Shown here piece after piece: positions 26,676-35,379 of a stretch of DNA of 64,000 nt (position 1 is its first letter; every line of letters starts with the position of its first letter). Under the pieces are notes generated by a model that ran no database searches, was not told the origin of the DNA, and saw nothing but the letters and a program-made list of their open reading frames with translations. The stretch comes from Streptomyces xinghaiensis S187. Its GTDB lineage: Bacteria > Actinomycetota > Actinomycetes > Streptomycetales > Streptomycetaceae. The stretch covers positions 5,300,501-5,364,500 of the forward strand of contig NZ_CP023202.1 in assembly GCF_000220705.2 (NCBI RefSeq), written 5' to 3'. Made by a program: the position numbers and the translations under genes.

Positions 26676-27473
26676 CTACTCGGCGGTGCGGACGGTGATG
26701 TCCCCGTTGTCGCTGCGGACGGTGATCCGGTGCTTGCTCGCGGTGTCGCGCGGGACCGTGACGTCCGTGTCCCCGTTGCCGGCCTTGGCGTCCACCCGGT
26801 ACGAGGCGCGCGGCAGACCGACGGAGACGGAGCCGTTGTCGCTGGTGACGTCCACCTGGTCCGGCACCCGCGTGAACCCGAGCTCCACCGCCCCGTTGCC
26901 GGTTTCGGCGGACACCCGGCGCGCGGCGACACCGATCGCCTTGACCTTGCCGTTGTCGCTCTTGAGCTCCAGCGGTCCCCGGGCGTTCTCGACCCGCACC
27001 GATCCGTTGTCGGAGCGGAGCTTGAGCGCGGTGGCGAAGCCGGTGGCGGTGACTTTCCCGTTGTCCCCGTCGACGGTCACGGCGACATCGCGCGGCACCT
27101 CCACCCGGTGCCGGGAGCCGCAGTTGTCGATCAGACCTTCGCAGCGGACGCCGATCCGGAGGGTGTCCCCCTCCATCTCCCAGAACTCCTCGACGTCCCC
27201 GCCGACGGCCGTCCACCCGCTGAACCACCGGGTGACCCGGACGTCCTCGACCTCGGCGGGCACCAGCTCGACCGAGGTGTTCTCCGCGTCGATCTTCAGG
27301 ACCTCCCCGCCGAGGGAGAACGCCCGCCGCTCGGGCGTCTCGTCGTCGCCGGCGTCACCACCGCACCCGGCAGCGCCCACGACCAGAACGGCCGCGCCCA
27401 CGGCGGCGAGCAGTCCCCGCCTGCGGCGGCGCGAAGGGGTGCGGGACGGGGGCGGAAGACGGCGGTGAGGCAT
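26676..27473 (-). CDS. DUF4097-like beta-repeat lipoprotein
   Basis: Protein of 265 residues. Arg-rich N-terminus, hydrophobic stretch and lipobox VGAAGC (Cys ~36). The mature part is a run of short beta-strands punctuated by SDNGSV, SDNGKV, GNGAVEL and SDNGDI turns spaced about 20 residues apart, the layout of the right-handed beta-helix DUF4097 family (adhesin-like). One disulfide may form between CEGLIDNC cysteines. ATG 27473 with GGCGGTGAGG upstream on its strand. Cell-surface protein of unknown role, possibly partnered with the coiled-coil gene downstream. Confidence 0.82.
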   Translation of the reverse strand: MPHRRLPPPSRTPSRRRRRGLLAAVGAAVLVVGAAGCGGDAGDDETPERRAFSLGGEVLKIDAENTSVELVPAEVEDVRVTRWFSGWTAVGGDVEEFWEMEGDTLRIGVRCEGLIDNCGSRHRVEVPRDVAVTVDGDNGKVTATGFATALKLRSDNGSVRVENARGPLELKSDNGKVKAIGVAARRVSAETGNGAVELGFTRVPDQVDVTSDNGSVSVGLPRASYRVDAKAGNGDTDVTVPRDTASKHRITVRSDNGDITVRTAE

Positions 27474-27735
27474 CACGATGAACTCCGAACGGGCCGGTGG
27501 AACTCCGGGTGGAAGGGTCACTACGAACCGTAGGGACCCGTCCCGCCCCGAACGATCCGGCCGCCCACCCGATCCGGGGTGGGGCCACCCCCCGTACCCG
27601 CCCTCCCGCACCGGGCGCCGGTCCGAACCGGCCCCGGGCGAGCCCCCGCCCCGCCCCTGTCAAGGGCTCGGGCCCGCTACCGTCACGTTTATGGGCAGAA
27701 GCGATGGGCCATGTAGTCTGTCCAATCGTTCCCGA

Positions 27736-27810
27736 GGGCGCATAGCTCAGTGGTAGAGCGCTGCTCTTACAAAGCAGATGTCGGCGGTTCGAACCCGTCT
27801 GCGCCCACCA
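27736..27810 (+). tRNA. tRNA-Val (anticodon UAC), CCA encoded
   Basis: A full cloverleaf can be drawn: acceptor GGGCGCA with TGCGCCC, anticodon stem CTGCT/AGCAG around CTTACAA, so the anticodon is TAC (27768-27770) reading GUA, T-arm with GGTTCGAACC, and genomic CCA at 27808-27810. A terminator hairpin follows at once. Its 3' part is repeated imperfectly at 30360. Confidence 0.96.
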
Positions 27811-27813
27811 GCA

Positions 27814-27849
27814 AGAAGACCCCCGGCCGATCATGGCCGGGGGTCTTCT
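27814..27849 (+). terminator. Terminator of tRNA-Val
   Basis: AGAAGACCCCCGGCC (27814-27828) pairs perfectly with 27835-27849 over a GATCAT loop. A near-identical hairpin stands at 30380-30412. Confidence 0.88.
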
Positions 27850-27997
27850 CCATCCACTCCTGACATCAGCGGGCTTGATCAGCCGGTGTTCGCAGCCTCC
27901 GCCGGACAGGTCTCCACACTGTCCGACGCGTGCCGGAAACTCACGGGGTCATGATCACTCGGGCCCAGGCAGCTCAGCCCGAAGCGATGGCACCGAC

Positions 27998-28468
27998 CTA
28001 CGAATCTGCGCTTGAGCTGAGATGGAGACGATTGGGGAACTCGTCACTCTTCGCGCGAACGTAGAATCGCCGACGCCACTGAGGGTAAGTCTCTCCGTTG
28101 AGCGACAGGACCCACTCGTAGAGCCCGGGGTCAAGTACCAGTCCAGGCGACATGTCGACGATCATGGCCGCACCGCCGTGCAGCCCCGGCGGGCGCTCGA
28201 AGGCCGGCGGCACTTTGATCTGATTCTGGATCACCAACTCCCGATCAGAATCGTTACTCAAGGTGACTAGCTGCCCCTCGGAATCAACGAGCTTCAGCTC
28301 GGTCTCCAACGGGCGTTCACTGTCCTCGGGGGCGACGCGGGCCACAGCTATGATGACGAAGGCGGGCAACGGGGATGGACCAATGACCTCCCAGCCGAGG
28401 CCTAGAGCATTGATGTGGCCGCTGACATCAATGTTTGCGGCCCGGGCAAGGGCGAGCGTGACGTCCAT
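27998..28468 (-). CDS. DUF6941-like protein
   Basis: Protein of 156 residues. The opening MDVTLALARAANIDVSGHINALGLGWEVIG followed by PAFVIIAVARV matches the all-beta DUF6941 family, whose role is unknown. Two further strand-rich segments (LVTLSNDSDRELVIQNQ, GLYEWVLSLNGE) are typical of it. It is the last gene of a tight three-gene minus-strand set (29094 to 27998) located between tRNA-Val and the repeated tRNA 3' end, so it may be accessory cargo. Three bases separate it from the gene before it. Confidence 0.75.
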   Translation of the reverse strand: MDVTLALARAANIDVSGHINALGLGWEVIGPSPLPAFVIIAVARVAPEDSERPLETELKLVDSEGQLVTLSNDSDRELVIQNQIKVPPAFERPPGLHGGAAMIVDMSPGLVLDPGLYEWVLSLNGETYPQWRRRFYVRAKSDEFPNRLHLSSSADS

Positions 28469-28471
28469 AGA

Positions 28472-28825
28472 TCACCGGGAGATTAGCTGCGGCCGAAGCC
28501 ACGAAGTGGACGAAGGGGACGTGGTGGGGCCGGCATCGACGTCTTGGGCTTCCTCGGTGTGTGCAACCTCAAGATCTCGGAGCGAGTCCCACGCCACATC
28601 GAGGTAAACGAGTCCGGCCCGGTCATTGATACGGGCCACTGTCGCGAAACCCTCAATCTCATCGTCGGGCTCGAACACGAGAACCAGACCACCGACGCGG
28701 AGACGATGTGGGAAGCGACTGCGGCGAACCCGGACCAGACCATCTTCGGTGATGGCGTTGAAGTTCACTGGGACGCGGTTGAGCGCAGGTGGAGCGAAGG
28801 TGACGAGGAAGTGCGCTAGCGCCAT
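28472..28825 (-). CDS. Hypothetical protein
   Basis: Protein of 117 residues, unrecognised. The middle is beta-rich (LRVGGLVLVFEPDDEIEGFATVARINDRAGLVYLDV) and the C-terminus is a Thr/Ser/Pro linker. GAGGAACCC lies just before its ATG, and its start overlaps the upstream gene by ten bases, so it is probably translated with its neighbours. Confidence 0.6.
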   Translation of the reverse strand: MALAHFLVTFAPPALNRVPVNFNAITEDGLVRVRRSRFPHRLRVGGLVLVFEPDDEIEGFATVARINDRAGLVYLDVAWDSLRDLEVAHTEEAQDVDAGPTTSPSSTSWLRPQLISR

Positions 28826-29094
28826 GCTGGGTTCCTCCTGGCCTCACTGAAGCAGTCGTCGAAACGCTCGATCACCTCGGCTGTGAGCCTGGGGCCGAGA
28901 AGGGCGTCATAGTGGTAAGGATCCGGCGGTGACGCTACCAATGTAAAGCCCGCTTCCAGCAGTACGCCCACCGGAGCGGACCGGTAAAACTTGACCCTCC
29001 GAAATTTACCGAACAGGCGTGCGACAAGATCGTCAGGGCCCTCCCCCTCCTCCAGCGGCCCGGCGAAGACGCTCAGCTGATAGCTCTCACTCAT
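28816..29094 (-). CDS. Hypothetical small protein
   Basis: Protein of 92 residues if started at ATG 29094 (MSESYQLSVFAGP), which has GGGAG upstream; ATG 29178 or GTG 29220 in the same frame would add a charged helix (KRKTVERVMEEAEDEKRERED). No family recognised. First of the three-gene minus-strand set in the tRNA-Val-associated segment. Confidence 0.55.
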   Translation of the reverse strand: MSESYQLSVFAGPLEEGEGPDDLVARLFGKFRRVKFYRSAPVGVLLEAGFTLVASPPDPYHYDALLGPRLTAEVIERFDDCFSEARRNPAWR

Positions 29095-29838
29095 GTCTCC
29101 CGCGTCCTCGCGCTCACGCTTCTCGTCCTCGGCCTCCTCCATGACCCGTTCCACGGTCTTGCGCTTCCCCTCACGCATGACCAGGGACTCAAGAGGGGGC
29201 GGTTGTCCAGGGGTGCGCACGAGAGAGGCCTAGCTGGAAGTGGTGTATAGCGCATAAATGGCCAAAAGTGTTACGCGCGACGGTAGTTGATACCTTGCGG
29301 TGAGAGGGTGGGCGCCTGCTTCCGGCGGCTCGTCAATGGCAGGCCTGCTGGAGGGTGCGAGGGCGCCGGAAGGTGTGCAGTGGGACTGGGTCACGGGGCC
29401 AAGCTATTGCGCCGAAAGGTCGCTTATACGGCAATGCGCATACTTGGACAGAATTGATAGATTCTGAACGCGGTGCCCCAGGCCCCGGGGCGTTGGGCAT
29501 GCGGTTCATGAGCGGCGCCGACGGAAGAGTTGGAATGCCACGTGCATGCCGAGTGGGCCCGCCTCGACCTTCCGCTTTCCTGCATCTGTCGGCCTGCGCG
29601 TACGCGGACGGATGGGTTCGCGGCTCCTCGGCAAGGGAGGCCGGGAAGATCGCCGTCCTCGCCCTGCGGCAGTCCCCGCCCAGAGCCGCTGCACCGGCCT
29701 CCTGAAGCCGCACAAGGCTTGATTTCACTGTAGAAGCCGCTTTGGTGATCTTCTCGGGTCATTCGTCCGGATGCGGGCATCCGCCGGCCGGATGACACTG
29801 AGGAAAGTGCCTGTCCCCAGAGATCAGGGAGACCCACG
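29095..29838. other. Stretch without a convincing gene
   Basis: About 740 bases lie between the hypothetical gene ending the minus-strand set and the small plus-strand membrane gene. Base composition falls below that of the core genes around 29225-29290 and 29400-29470. Reading frames here lack codon bias and start sites. I see no RNA gene or clear repeat. Confidence 0.5.
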
Positions 29839-30117
29839 ATGATCCAGAAGCTGCACGAGAAGGGCCTGCGCAGCGAACACGCGTACACCGCAGGCTTCCT
29901 GTCCATCGGCCTCTCCGTCGCCGCCTGGGCCGCGTCACTCAAGGCAGAACCGGGGCTCGGACTCGATCGCGCCGACCGGTGGGGCATCTTCGTCGGCGAA
30001 TGGGCCCCCACATTCTTCGGCGTCGGGCTGGCGCTCTCCCACTACGAGCAGCAGGAGGGCACCCTCACCGCCGACGTGCGCGACTTCCGTCGGGAAAGGG
30101 AACGCCAGGCCATGTGA
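29839..30117 (+). CDS. Small conserved membrane protein
   Basis: Protein of 92 residues. A charged N-terminus (MIQKLHEKGLRSEHAYTAG) is followed by two hydrophobic segments (GFLSIGLSVAAWAAS and WAPTFFGVGLALSHY) and a basic C-terminus (RDFRRERERQAM). GGGAGA precedes the ATG with good spacing. I recognise the pattern DRADRWGIFVGEWAPTFFG from Streptomyces hypothetical membrane proteins but no function is known. Confidence 0.72.
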   Translation: MIQKLHEKGLRSEHAYTAGFLSIGLSVAAWAASLKAEPGLGLDRADRWGIFVGEWAPTFFGVGLALSHYEQQEGTLTADVRDFRRERERQAM

Positions 30118-30359
30118 CGCGACCGCCCGTCCCGTAGGCCATGTGGGACGGGCGCGGCGATACGGCGGTCGGGGCGGCCGGCGGATGCCGGATTTGTGCC
30201 GGATCGAGCGGTGGGCCGCGGTCGATCGGGCCGCGCGTGCAGGTGTGAGCGCCCTCGGGCCGGCCCAATGCCCCGAAACCCGCTGATGGCCGGCGCGGAC
30301 CGTTCTGCGATGGGTGCCGAACCTGCGCGGCGGAACTCGGCGCTGCGAACCCGGCTGTG

Positions 30360-30412
30360 CCCGTCTGGGCCCACCGGCCAGAAGACCCCCGGCCGACGGC
30401 CGGGGGTCTTCT
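30360..30412 (+). repeat. Imperfect copy of tRNA-Val 3' end plus its terminator
   Basis: Bases 30360-30394 match 27794-27828 at 32 of 35 positions, covering the T-arm/acceptor 3' strand, the CC of CCA and the left arm of the terminator; the hairpin then closes with the same right arm (30398-30412) over a GAC loop. It could be an old attachment-site copy or a decayed tandem tRNA. The surrounding gap 30118-30564 has no other gene I can support. Confidence 0.7.
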
Positions 30413-30564
30413 CCCGGCGCATCGGTGAGAGCGGCTCGACCTCAATGGCCGCTCCACCGGCCCCGGTCCGCCGCCGCGTCATGACCGGTTCGAGGTCCGG
30501 TCACTGCACGGCGGTATGAAGTCCCCGTTGCTTGCTCTCCTCGCGGAACCGGGGCCGAACTCCT

Positions 30565-31215
30565 CTACGCGGTCGTGCGCCTGCGGGCGAGCTCCCTGAT
30601 GTCCTCCGGCAGCGCGCCGACGGCCGGCAGCCGTGGCAGCAGGCCCGGTTCGCGTGTCACCGCGCGGAAGACGAGCGCGACGGTCGCCTCGTGATCGGGG
30701 CGGTGCACGATGTCCACCGGATCGGTGGCGCGGATGTCCCCGGGCTCGATCACGCGGAGATACGCACCCGGCAGCGCGGCCTCGGTGAACCGCCCGATCC
30801 AGCCGTCGCGCTCCAGCCAGCCCTGGAATGTCGCGCACGGGATCCGGGGGCACGACACCTCCAGGACGACGTCCGGCCCGACGCGCCAACGTTCGCCGAT
30901 CAGCGCGCCGTTGACGTCGAGGCCGGCGGTCGTGAGGTTCTCCCCGAAGGCGCCGTTCGCGAGCGGCCTGCCCAACTCGGCTTCCCAGCCGTCGAGATCC
31001 TCGCGGGCATACGCGTAGACGGCCTGGTCGGGGCCGCCGTGGTGTTTCACGTCGTAGACCCGGTCGCCGGCCAGACCGACCGCGCCGGTGCCCTTGGGGC
31101 CGGGGGCCGCGACGGCGACCGGGCCCTCGACGGGCCGCTTGTCGATTCCGGTCGCGCTGAGACCCTTCCAGGGGTTGGCGCGGGGCTTGCCGACATTGAC
31201 GGAGAGCAGCTTCAT
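30565..31215 (-). CDS. MOSC-domain protein (YiiM-like)
   Basis: Protein of 216 residues with a MOSC beta-barrel, the domain that binds the molybdenum cofactor or handles sulfur in mARC-type and YiiM proteins. Visible are the N-terminal MKLLSVNVGKPRANPWKG, GLAGDRVYDVKHHGGPDQAVYAY (~residue 53), FGENLTTAGLDVN and the conserved cysteine in CPRIPCATFQGW (~residue 128). YiiM detoxifies N-hydroxylated bases in E. coli; the same is likely here. ATG 31215 chosen over the longer frame on homology. Confidence 0.9.
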   Translation of the reverse strand: MKLLSVNVGKPRANPWKGLSATGIDKRPVEGPVAVAAPGPKGTGAVGLAGDRVYDVKHHGGPDQAVYAYAREDLDGWEAELGRPLANGAFGENLTTAGLDVNGALIGERWRVGPDVVLEVSCPRIPCATFQGWLERDGWIGRFTEAALPGAYLRVIEPGDIRATDPVDIVHRPDHEATVALVFRAVTREPGLLPRLPAVGALPEDIRELARRRTTA

Positions 31216-31297
31216 CCGGGCGACGGTACGGTTCGTCGCCCCTGGGCGCGACACCTTTCCCGGGCACCGCTCCCGCCCCCTGCCGCACCGCGGCGTC

Positions 31298-32497
31298 TCA
31301 GCGGAAGGCTTTGGCGAGGCGGAGCAGTCCCTCGCGGATCTCCTCCGGGGTGTGGGCCGTGAACGACATCCGCAGCGTCGCCCGGTCCGGCGGGCCCGCG
31401 AAGAACGGGGCGCCGGGGACGTAGGCCACGTCGTGGGCCACGGCTTCGCGGAGGCGGGCCGTCGCGTCGTGGCCGCCGGGGAGGCGGACCCAGAGGAACA
31501 TGCCGCCGTCGGGACGGTTCCAGGTGCTGCCAGCCGGAAGGGCGGCCGGGAGGCCGTCGAGCAGGGCGTCGCGGCGGGCGCGGTAGGCGGCGCGGATACG
31601 CGCCAGATGGGCGTCCAGGTCGGCGTCGGCCAGGTAACGTGCCGCGGCCGCCTGGTCGATGGTGGAGGAGTGCAGGTCGAGGGCCTGCTTGGCGATCACG
31701 CAGGCCCGGCGCAGCGCAGCGGGGGCGCGGAGCCAGCCGAGCCGGAGGCCCGGGGCCATGATCTTGGAGAAGCTGCCGAGCAGGACGGTGCGGTCGGCGG
31801 CCGCACCGAGGGACGCGATCCACGGCACGGAGCTGCCCTCGAACCGCAGTTCGCCGTAGGGGTCGTCCTCCACGATCCACAGGCCGTGGCGCCGCGCGGT
31901 GCCGGCGACGGCCTGCCGGCGGTCGGCGGGCAGCGTGCGGCCGGTGGGGTTCTGGAAGGTGGGGACGAGGTAGAGCAGCTTCGGCCGCTCGCGGGCCACC
32001 AGCTCCTCCAGCGCGTCCGGGTCGGCGCCGTCCTCGTCGGAGGGCACCGGCACCACCCGCGCGCCCGCGAGGGCGAAGCACTGCAGCGCCGCCAGGTAGG
32101 TGGGGTCCTCGACGAGCACGGTGTCCCCGGGCTCCAGCAGTGTCGTCGCGAGGAGCGTCAGCGCCTGCTGGGAGCCGGCCGTGATCAGCAGGTCGTCCGG
32201 CCCGGTCGGCAGTCCGCGGACTCCGAGCCGGGCCGCGACCGCCGTGCGCAGCGCCGGGTCGCCCTCGGTCGTCGAGTACTGCAGGACGCGCTGCGGCGCC
32301 TCGGCCAGGACGCGGTCGTACGCGGCCCGCAGCCCTTCGGCGTCGAAGAGCTCCGGTGCCGGCAGCCCGCCCGCGAACGAGATCACCTCGGGCCGTGCGG
32401 TGAGCGCGAGGATGTCGCGCACGGGCGACGAGCCGACCGAGGCGGCACGGCGGGCGAGGGCGGGGGGCTGGGCCGCTGGGGCTGCTGGGCTCGTCAT
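31298..32497 (-). CDS. PLP-dependent class I aminotransferase (MocR/LysN-like)
   Basis: Fold-type I aminotransferase of 399 residues related to 2-aminoadipate/aromatic aminotransferases and the catalytic half of MocR regulators, but with no winged-helix domain. Motifs: ISFAGGLPAPELF, the PLP phosphate loop TAGSQQALTLL, NPTGRTLP, EDDPYGELRF (Asp contacting PLP nitrogen) and the Schiff-base Lys in LGSFSKIMAPGLRLGW (~residue 245). Substrate is not determined by these motifs. Starts at ATG 32497. Confidence 0.92.
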   Translation of the reverse strand: MTSPAAPAAQPPALARRAASVGSSPVRDILALTARPEVISFAGGLPAPELFDAEGLRAAYDRVLAEAPQRVLQYSTTEGDPALRTAVAARLGVRGLPTGPDDLLITAGSQQALTLLATTLLEPGDTVLVEDPTYLAALQCFALAGARVVPVPSDEDGADPDALEELVARERPKLLYLVPTFQNPTGRTLPADRRQAVAGTARRHGLWIVEDDPYGELRFEGSSVPWIASLGAAADRTVLLGSFSKIMAPGLRLGWLRAPAALRRACVIAKQALDLHSSTIDQAAAARYLADADLDAHLARIRAAYRARRDALLDGLPAALPAGSTWNRPDGGMFLWVRLPGGHDATARLREAVAHDVAYVPGAPFFAGPPDRATLRMSFTAHTPEEIREGLLRLAKAFR

Positions 32498-32695
32498 GGC
32501 CGAAGCCTAGGGAAGACCGGTGGTGTGTCCATCTACTTTCCGGTATGTGGGCACCGTCCGTGCGCCGGCCGCCGGGCGGGCGGGACTCCCTGCCGCGGAA
32601 TGGGTCCGGAAGACCCATGTGCCGGACCGGGGCGCGGGCTACGGTCGCGCAGGTGGGGGAGTGGTGAGGACGAAGAGCGAGGAGAGACGGTCCCG

Positions 32696-33097
32696 GTGAA
32701 CCGCCGACGCGATCTGCCACTGGTGTACTCCTGTTCCGGATGCTCCAGCGCCGCCCAGATGACGAACTGGCTCGCCGTTCAGCTCGACCGGCGCGGGATC
32801 GCCGAGATGTCCTGCATCGCGGGCGTCGGCGGTGATGTGCCGAGTCTGGTACGGAAGGCCACGAGCGGGCGCCCCGTCATCGCCATCGACGGGTGTGTGC
32901 TGCAGTGCGCCCGGAACTGCCTGGCCCGGCACGGGGTGACGCCCACCGTGCACCACCTCCTCAGCGATGACGGGGTGCGCAAGCGGCTCGGCGAGGACTT
33001 CGACCCGGAGCAGGCCGAGCGGGTGCTGACCGGCCTGGTCGACCGTCTCGCCACGGCACCCGTGGAACGGAGGGAACGCGATGCGCACGGTGGGTGA
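32696..33097 (+). CDS. DGC-domain zinc-binding protein
   Basis: Protein of 133 residues with four conserved cysteine positions: YSCSGCSSAAQM near the start, MSCIAGVGG, and the name motif IDGCVLQCARNC (~residue 65). This is the DGC (putative zinc- or metal-binding) family, often near nitrogen-oxide or anaerobic metabolism genes. GTG 32696 lies behind GGAGAG. The next gene overlaps it by 17 bases and is a YwiC-like membrane protein, a frequent partner, so the two are translated together. Confidence 0.85.
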   Translation: MNRRRDLPLVYSCSGCSSAAQMTNWLAVQLDRRGIAEMSCIAGVGGDVPSLVRKATSGRPVIAIDGCVLQCARNCLARHGVTPTVHHLLSDDGVRKRLGEDFDPEQAERVLTGLVDRLATAPVERRERDAHGG

Positions 33098-34022
33098 GCC
33101 GGCCGGTGGCGTCCGGGCCGGACGGACGGGGAGCCCCGCGGCTGCGGCTCCCGGAGGACCGGGTCACGCGGCCGCGGCCCGGAGGGGTGCGGCGCCGGAG
33201 GCCCCGGGCCCGGCGGGGGCGGCCCCGGCGAGGTCCGCCCCGGTGGGTGCGGCCCGGGCCGGGGCGTCCACGACGGCGTCCGCCCCGGCGCGTGGCCGGC
33301 CCCGGCGCAAGAAGCGCGGGCAGTGGGTGCCACCGCAGCACGGCGCGTGGGCGATGCTGCTCCTGCCGTACCTGGCCGGACTGCTGTCCGCCGGGTTCGC
33401 CTGGCCGGACCTGCCGCTGCTCGTCGCGTGGACCGGCGGCTACCTGCTGTCGTACTTCGCCCTGCTCGCCGTGAAGACGCGCCGGCCCGCCCGGTACCGC
33501 GACCAGCTCCTCGCCTACGGGCTGACGACCCTGGCCGCCGGAGCCGTCGTCCTCGCGGCACGCCCCCAACTCATCCTTTACGCACCCGTGTTCGCCCTGG
33601 CGCTCGCGGTCAACGGCTTCTTCGCCTCCCGCCGCGACGACCGTGCCCTGGCGAACGGGCTGGTCTCCGCGGCGGCCGCGACACTCATCCTCCCCGTCGT
33701 GGCGAGTGTCGCGGGCGGCTCCCCGTGGGACGCCGGCGGGACGTTCACCGTCGTCCTGCTCTACCTCGCCGGGACCGTCCTGTTCGTCAAGAGCTGCATC
33801 CGCGAGCGGGAGAACAAGGCCATGTTCGCCGCCTCCGCCGCCTTCCACGCGGCCGCGCTGGCGGTGGCGGCCTGGATCGCCCCGGTGTACGCCGTGGCGT
33901 TCGGCTGGTACCTGGTCCGTGCCGCGGGGCTTCCGCGCCGCCGGATGACTCCGCTGCAGCTCGGCCTGGTGGAGATCGTCAGCTCGCTCCTGCTCCTGGT
34001 GTCCGTGGCCCTCGCGGCCTGA
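33081..34022 (+). CDS. YwiC-like membrane protein
   Basis: Membrane protein of 313 residues. The first ~80 residues are an Ala/Gly/Pro-rich tail ending in a basic patch (RPRRKKRGQWVPPQHGAWAM), the family signature PxQHGAWAM, followed by about eight hydrophobic segments. In B. subtilis ywiC lies with nitrate respiration genes, but the function is unknown. ATG 33081 has GGAGGGA upstream within the end of the DGC gene. Confidence 0.88.
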   Translation: MRTVGEPAGGVRAGRTGSPAAAAPGGPGHAAAARRGAAPEAPGPAGAAPARSAPVGAARAGASTTASAPARGRPRRKKRGQWVPPQHGAWAMLLLPYLAGLLSAGFAWPDLPLLVAWTGGYLLSYFALLAVKTRRPARYRDQLLAYGLTTLAAGAVVLAARPQLILYAPVFALALAVNGFFASRRDDRALANGLVSAAAATLILPVVASVAGGSPWDAGGTFTVVLLYLAGTVLFVKSCIRERENKAMFAASAAFHAAALAVAAWIAPVYAVAFGWYLVRAAGLPRRRMTPLQLGLVEIVSSLLLLVSVALAA

Positions 34023-34089
34023 CGTGCCGGACGGTCCGTCAGGCCCGTCCGGCACGGGGCCCGTACGCCCCGCCGTCGCCCCGGTCCGC

Positions 34090-35118
34090 TCAGGAGTCCG
34101 CGGCGGTCAGGAGGACGGCGGCGTCCAGGGGCAGCGGGTCCGGGGTGAAGCGGATGCCCAGGGCGGCGATGACGTCGGCGATGGGGTTGGCGATCCAGTA
34201 GGCGCCGTCGGTGCGGCCGGCGAAGAGCAGGCCCACCGCGCGGTTGCGGTCGTCGACCGTCAGGCTTCCCGAGTCGCCGCCCGCGACGACCGGGGCGCCG
34301 TCCTCGGACGCCACGGTGAACTGCCCGCGGAACAGCCGGCCGCCGACCGTCACGTCGAGACCGACCGCGTCGATGATGCCGCCCGTGACGCCCGTGGTGC
34401 GCCCCGACTTCCGGGCCCGCATCCCCAGCGCCGCCGCGCCGACGCCGCTGACCAGCCCGATGCCCGCGATGGCGTCGGAGAGGAAGCGGTTGCCGTCGAG
34501 GACGGCCACGGCGGCGTCCACCCGGTCGGTGTCGGCGTACCGGAGCAGGCGGGCGACGGTGTCCCGGGGCGCCGTGCCGCCGTCGAACGGGCCCGGCTGG
34601 ACGATCTCCTCGCCGGCGGCGCAGTCCGGCACCCCGCACAGCACATGCCAGTTGCTGAGCAGGAGCTGCGAGCCCCCGCCGGTCGCGTCGTACACCGCCG
34701 CGCCCAGCGTGCCGGCCGTAACGCGCAGACCCGCGACGCTCGTCCCGGGGACGGCGAAGGGGAAGTGGCGGGCCCTCCTGCGCTCCGGTGGCAGCGGCGG
34801 GGCGCCGTTGCGGAGGAGGGTGAACTCGCCCTCCACGACATCGACGGTGACGCCCTCCAGTTCGCGGGGCAGGACCTCCGACGCGCGGAGTTCTGCCTCG
34901 GGCACCTTGCGGCTCACGAAGACGCGGACGCACGGCTCGGACAGGCGCCGGCCCGCCCGCATCCGCAGGCCGACGCCCACTCCCGTGACGTTGGGGTAGG
35001 TCATGAGGCGGGCGGCGAACCGCTCCTTGACCACGTCGATGCGGTGGTCGTGGGGGATGGGGCCGTCCGGCGGCCCTTCCTCCCGGGCGCCCCCCTCCTC
35101 GCGCTCCCCGGGGATCAC
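34090..35118 (-). CDS. Trypsin-like serine peptidase, cytosolic type
   Basis: Protein of 342 residues without signal peptide. An N-terminal ~90-residue segment (YPNVTGVGVGLRMRAG, VRVFVSRKVPEAEL) is typical of Nal1/chymotrypsin-like bacterial proteins. The triad is visible: His in LLSNWHVLCG (~155), Asp in DRVDAAVAVLDG (~200) and Ser in VAGGDSGSLTV (~283). GTG 35118 overlaps the previous stop by four bases. Third gene of an operon with an SCP2-like and a hypothetical protein. Target unknown. Confidence 0.85.
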   Translation of the reverse strand: MIPGEREEGGAREEGPPDGPIPHDHRIDVVKERFAARLMTYPNVTGVGVGLRMRAGRRLSEPCVRVFVSRKVPEAELRASEVLPRELEGVTVDVVEGEFTLLRNGAPPLPPERRRARHFPFAVPGTSVAGLRVTAGTLGAAVYDATGGGSQLLLSNWHVLCGVPDCAAGEEIVQPGPFDGGTAPRDTVARLLRYADTDRVDAAVAVLDGNRFLSDAIAGIGLVSGVGAAALGMRARKSGRTTGVTGGIIDAVGLDVTVGGRLFRGQFTVASEDGAPVVAGGDSGSLTVDDRNRAVGLLFAGRTDGAYWIANPIADVIAALGIRFTPDPLPLDAAVLLTAADS

Positions 35119-35372
35119 GGGGGCGCCTGCACGGTGACGCGGGTGATGTAGGCGCTGTCGTCGCCGTGCAGGAGTTTGACGCGCAGGCCCCGGGCCAGGG
35201 CCAGGGAGAGCTCGGTGGTGAAGAGGGCCACGGGGCCCTCGGACCGGTCACCGAACCAGATGATCAGCAGTTCGTTGGTCGGAGTGCCCTCCTCCCGCCG
35301 GATGTTCACGAACCCGAAGCCGTCGGAGAGCTTGAGCTCTTCCACCCGGCCCACTGTGTCCACGACGGCCAT
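35115..35372 (-). CDS. Hypothetical 85-residue protein
   Basis: Small beta-rich protein (VDTVGRVEELKLSDGFGFVNIRR, ALFTTELSLALARGLRVKLLHG) with no family I recognise. It lies seven bases after the SCP2-like gene and overlaps the peptidase gene by four bases, so the three are surely one transcription unit. The GFGFV segment recalls single-strand nucleic-acid-binding cold-shock folds but this is weak. Confidence 0.75.
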   Translation of the reverse strand: MAVVDTVGRVEELKLSDGFGFVNIRREEGTPTNELLIIWFGDRSEGPVALFTTELSLALARGLRVKLLHGDDSAYITRVTVQAPP

Positions 35373-35379
35373 GTCCGCC

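Noticed and set aside
30290..30375. A second complete tRNA gene
   Set aside because: Only the 3' end resembles tRNA-Val; no acceptor 5' strand or anticodon arm can be folded.
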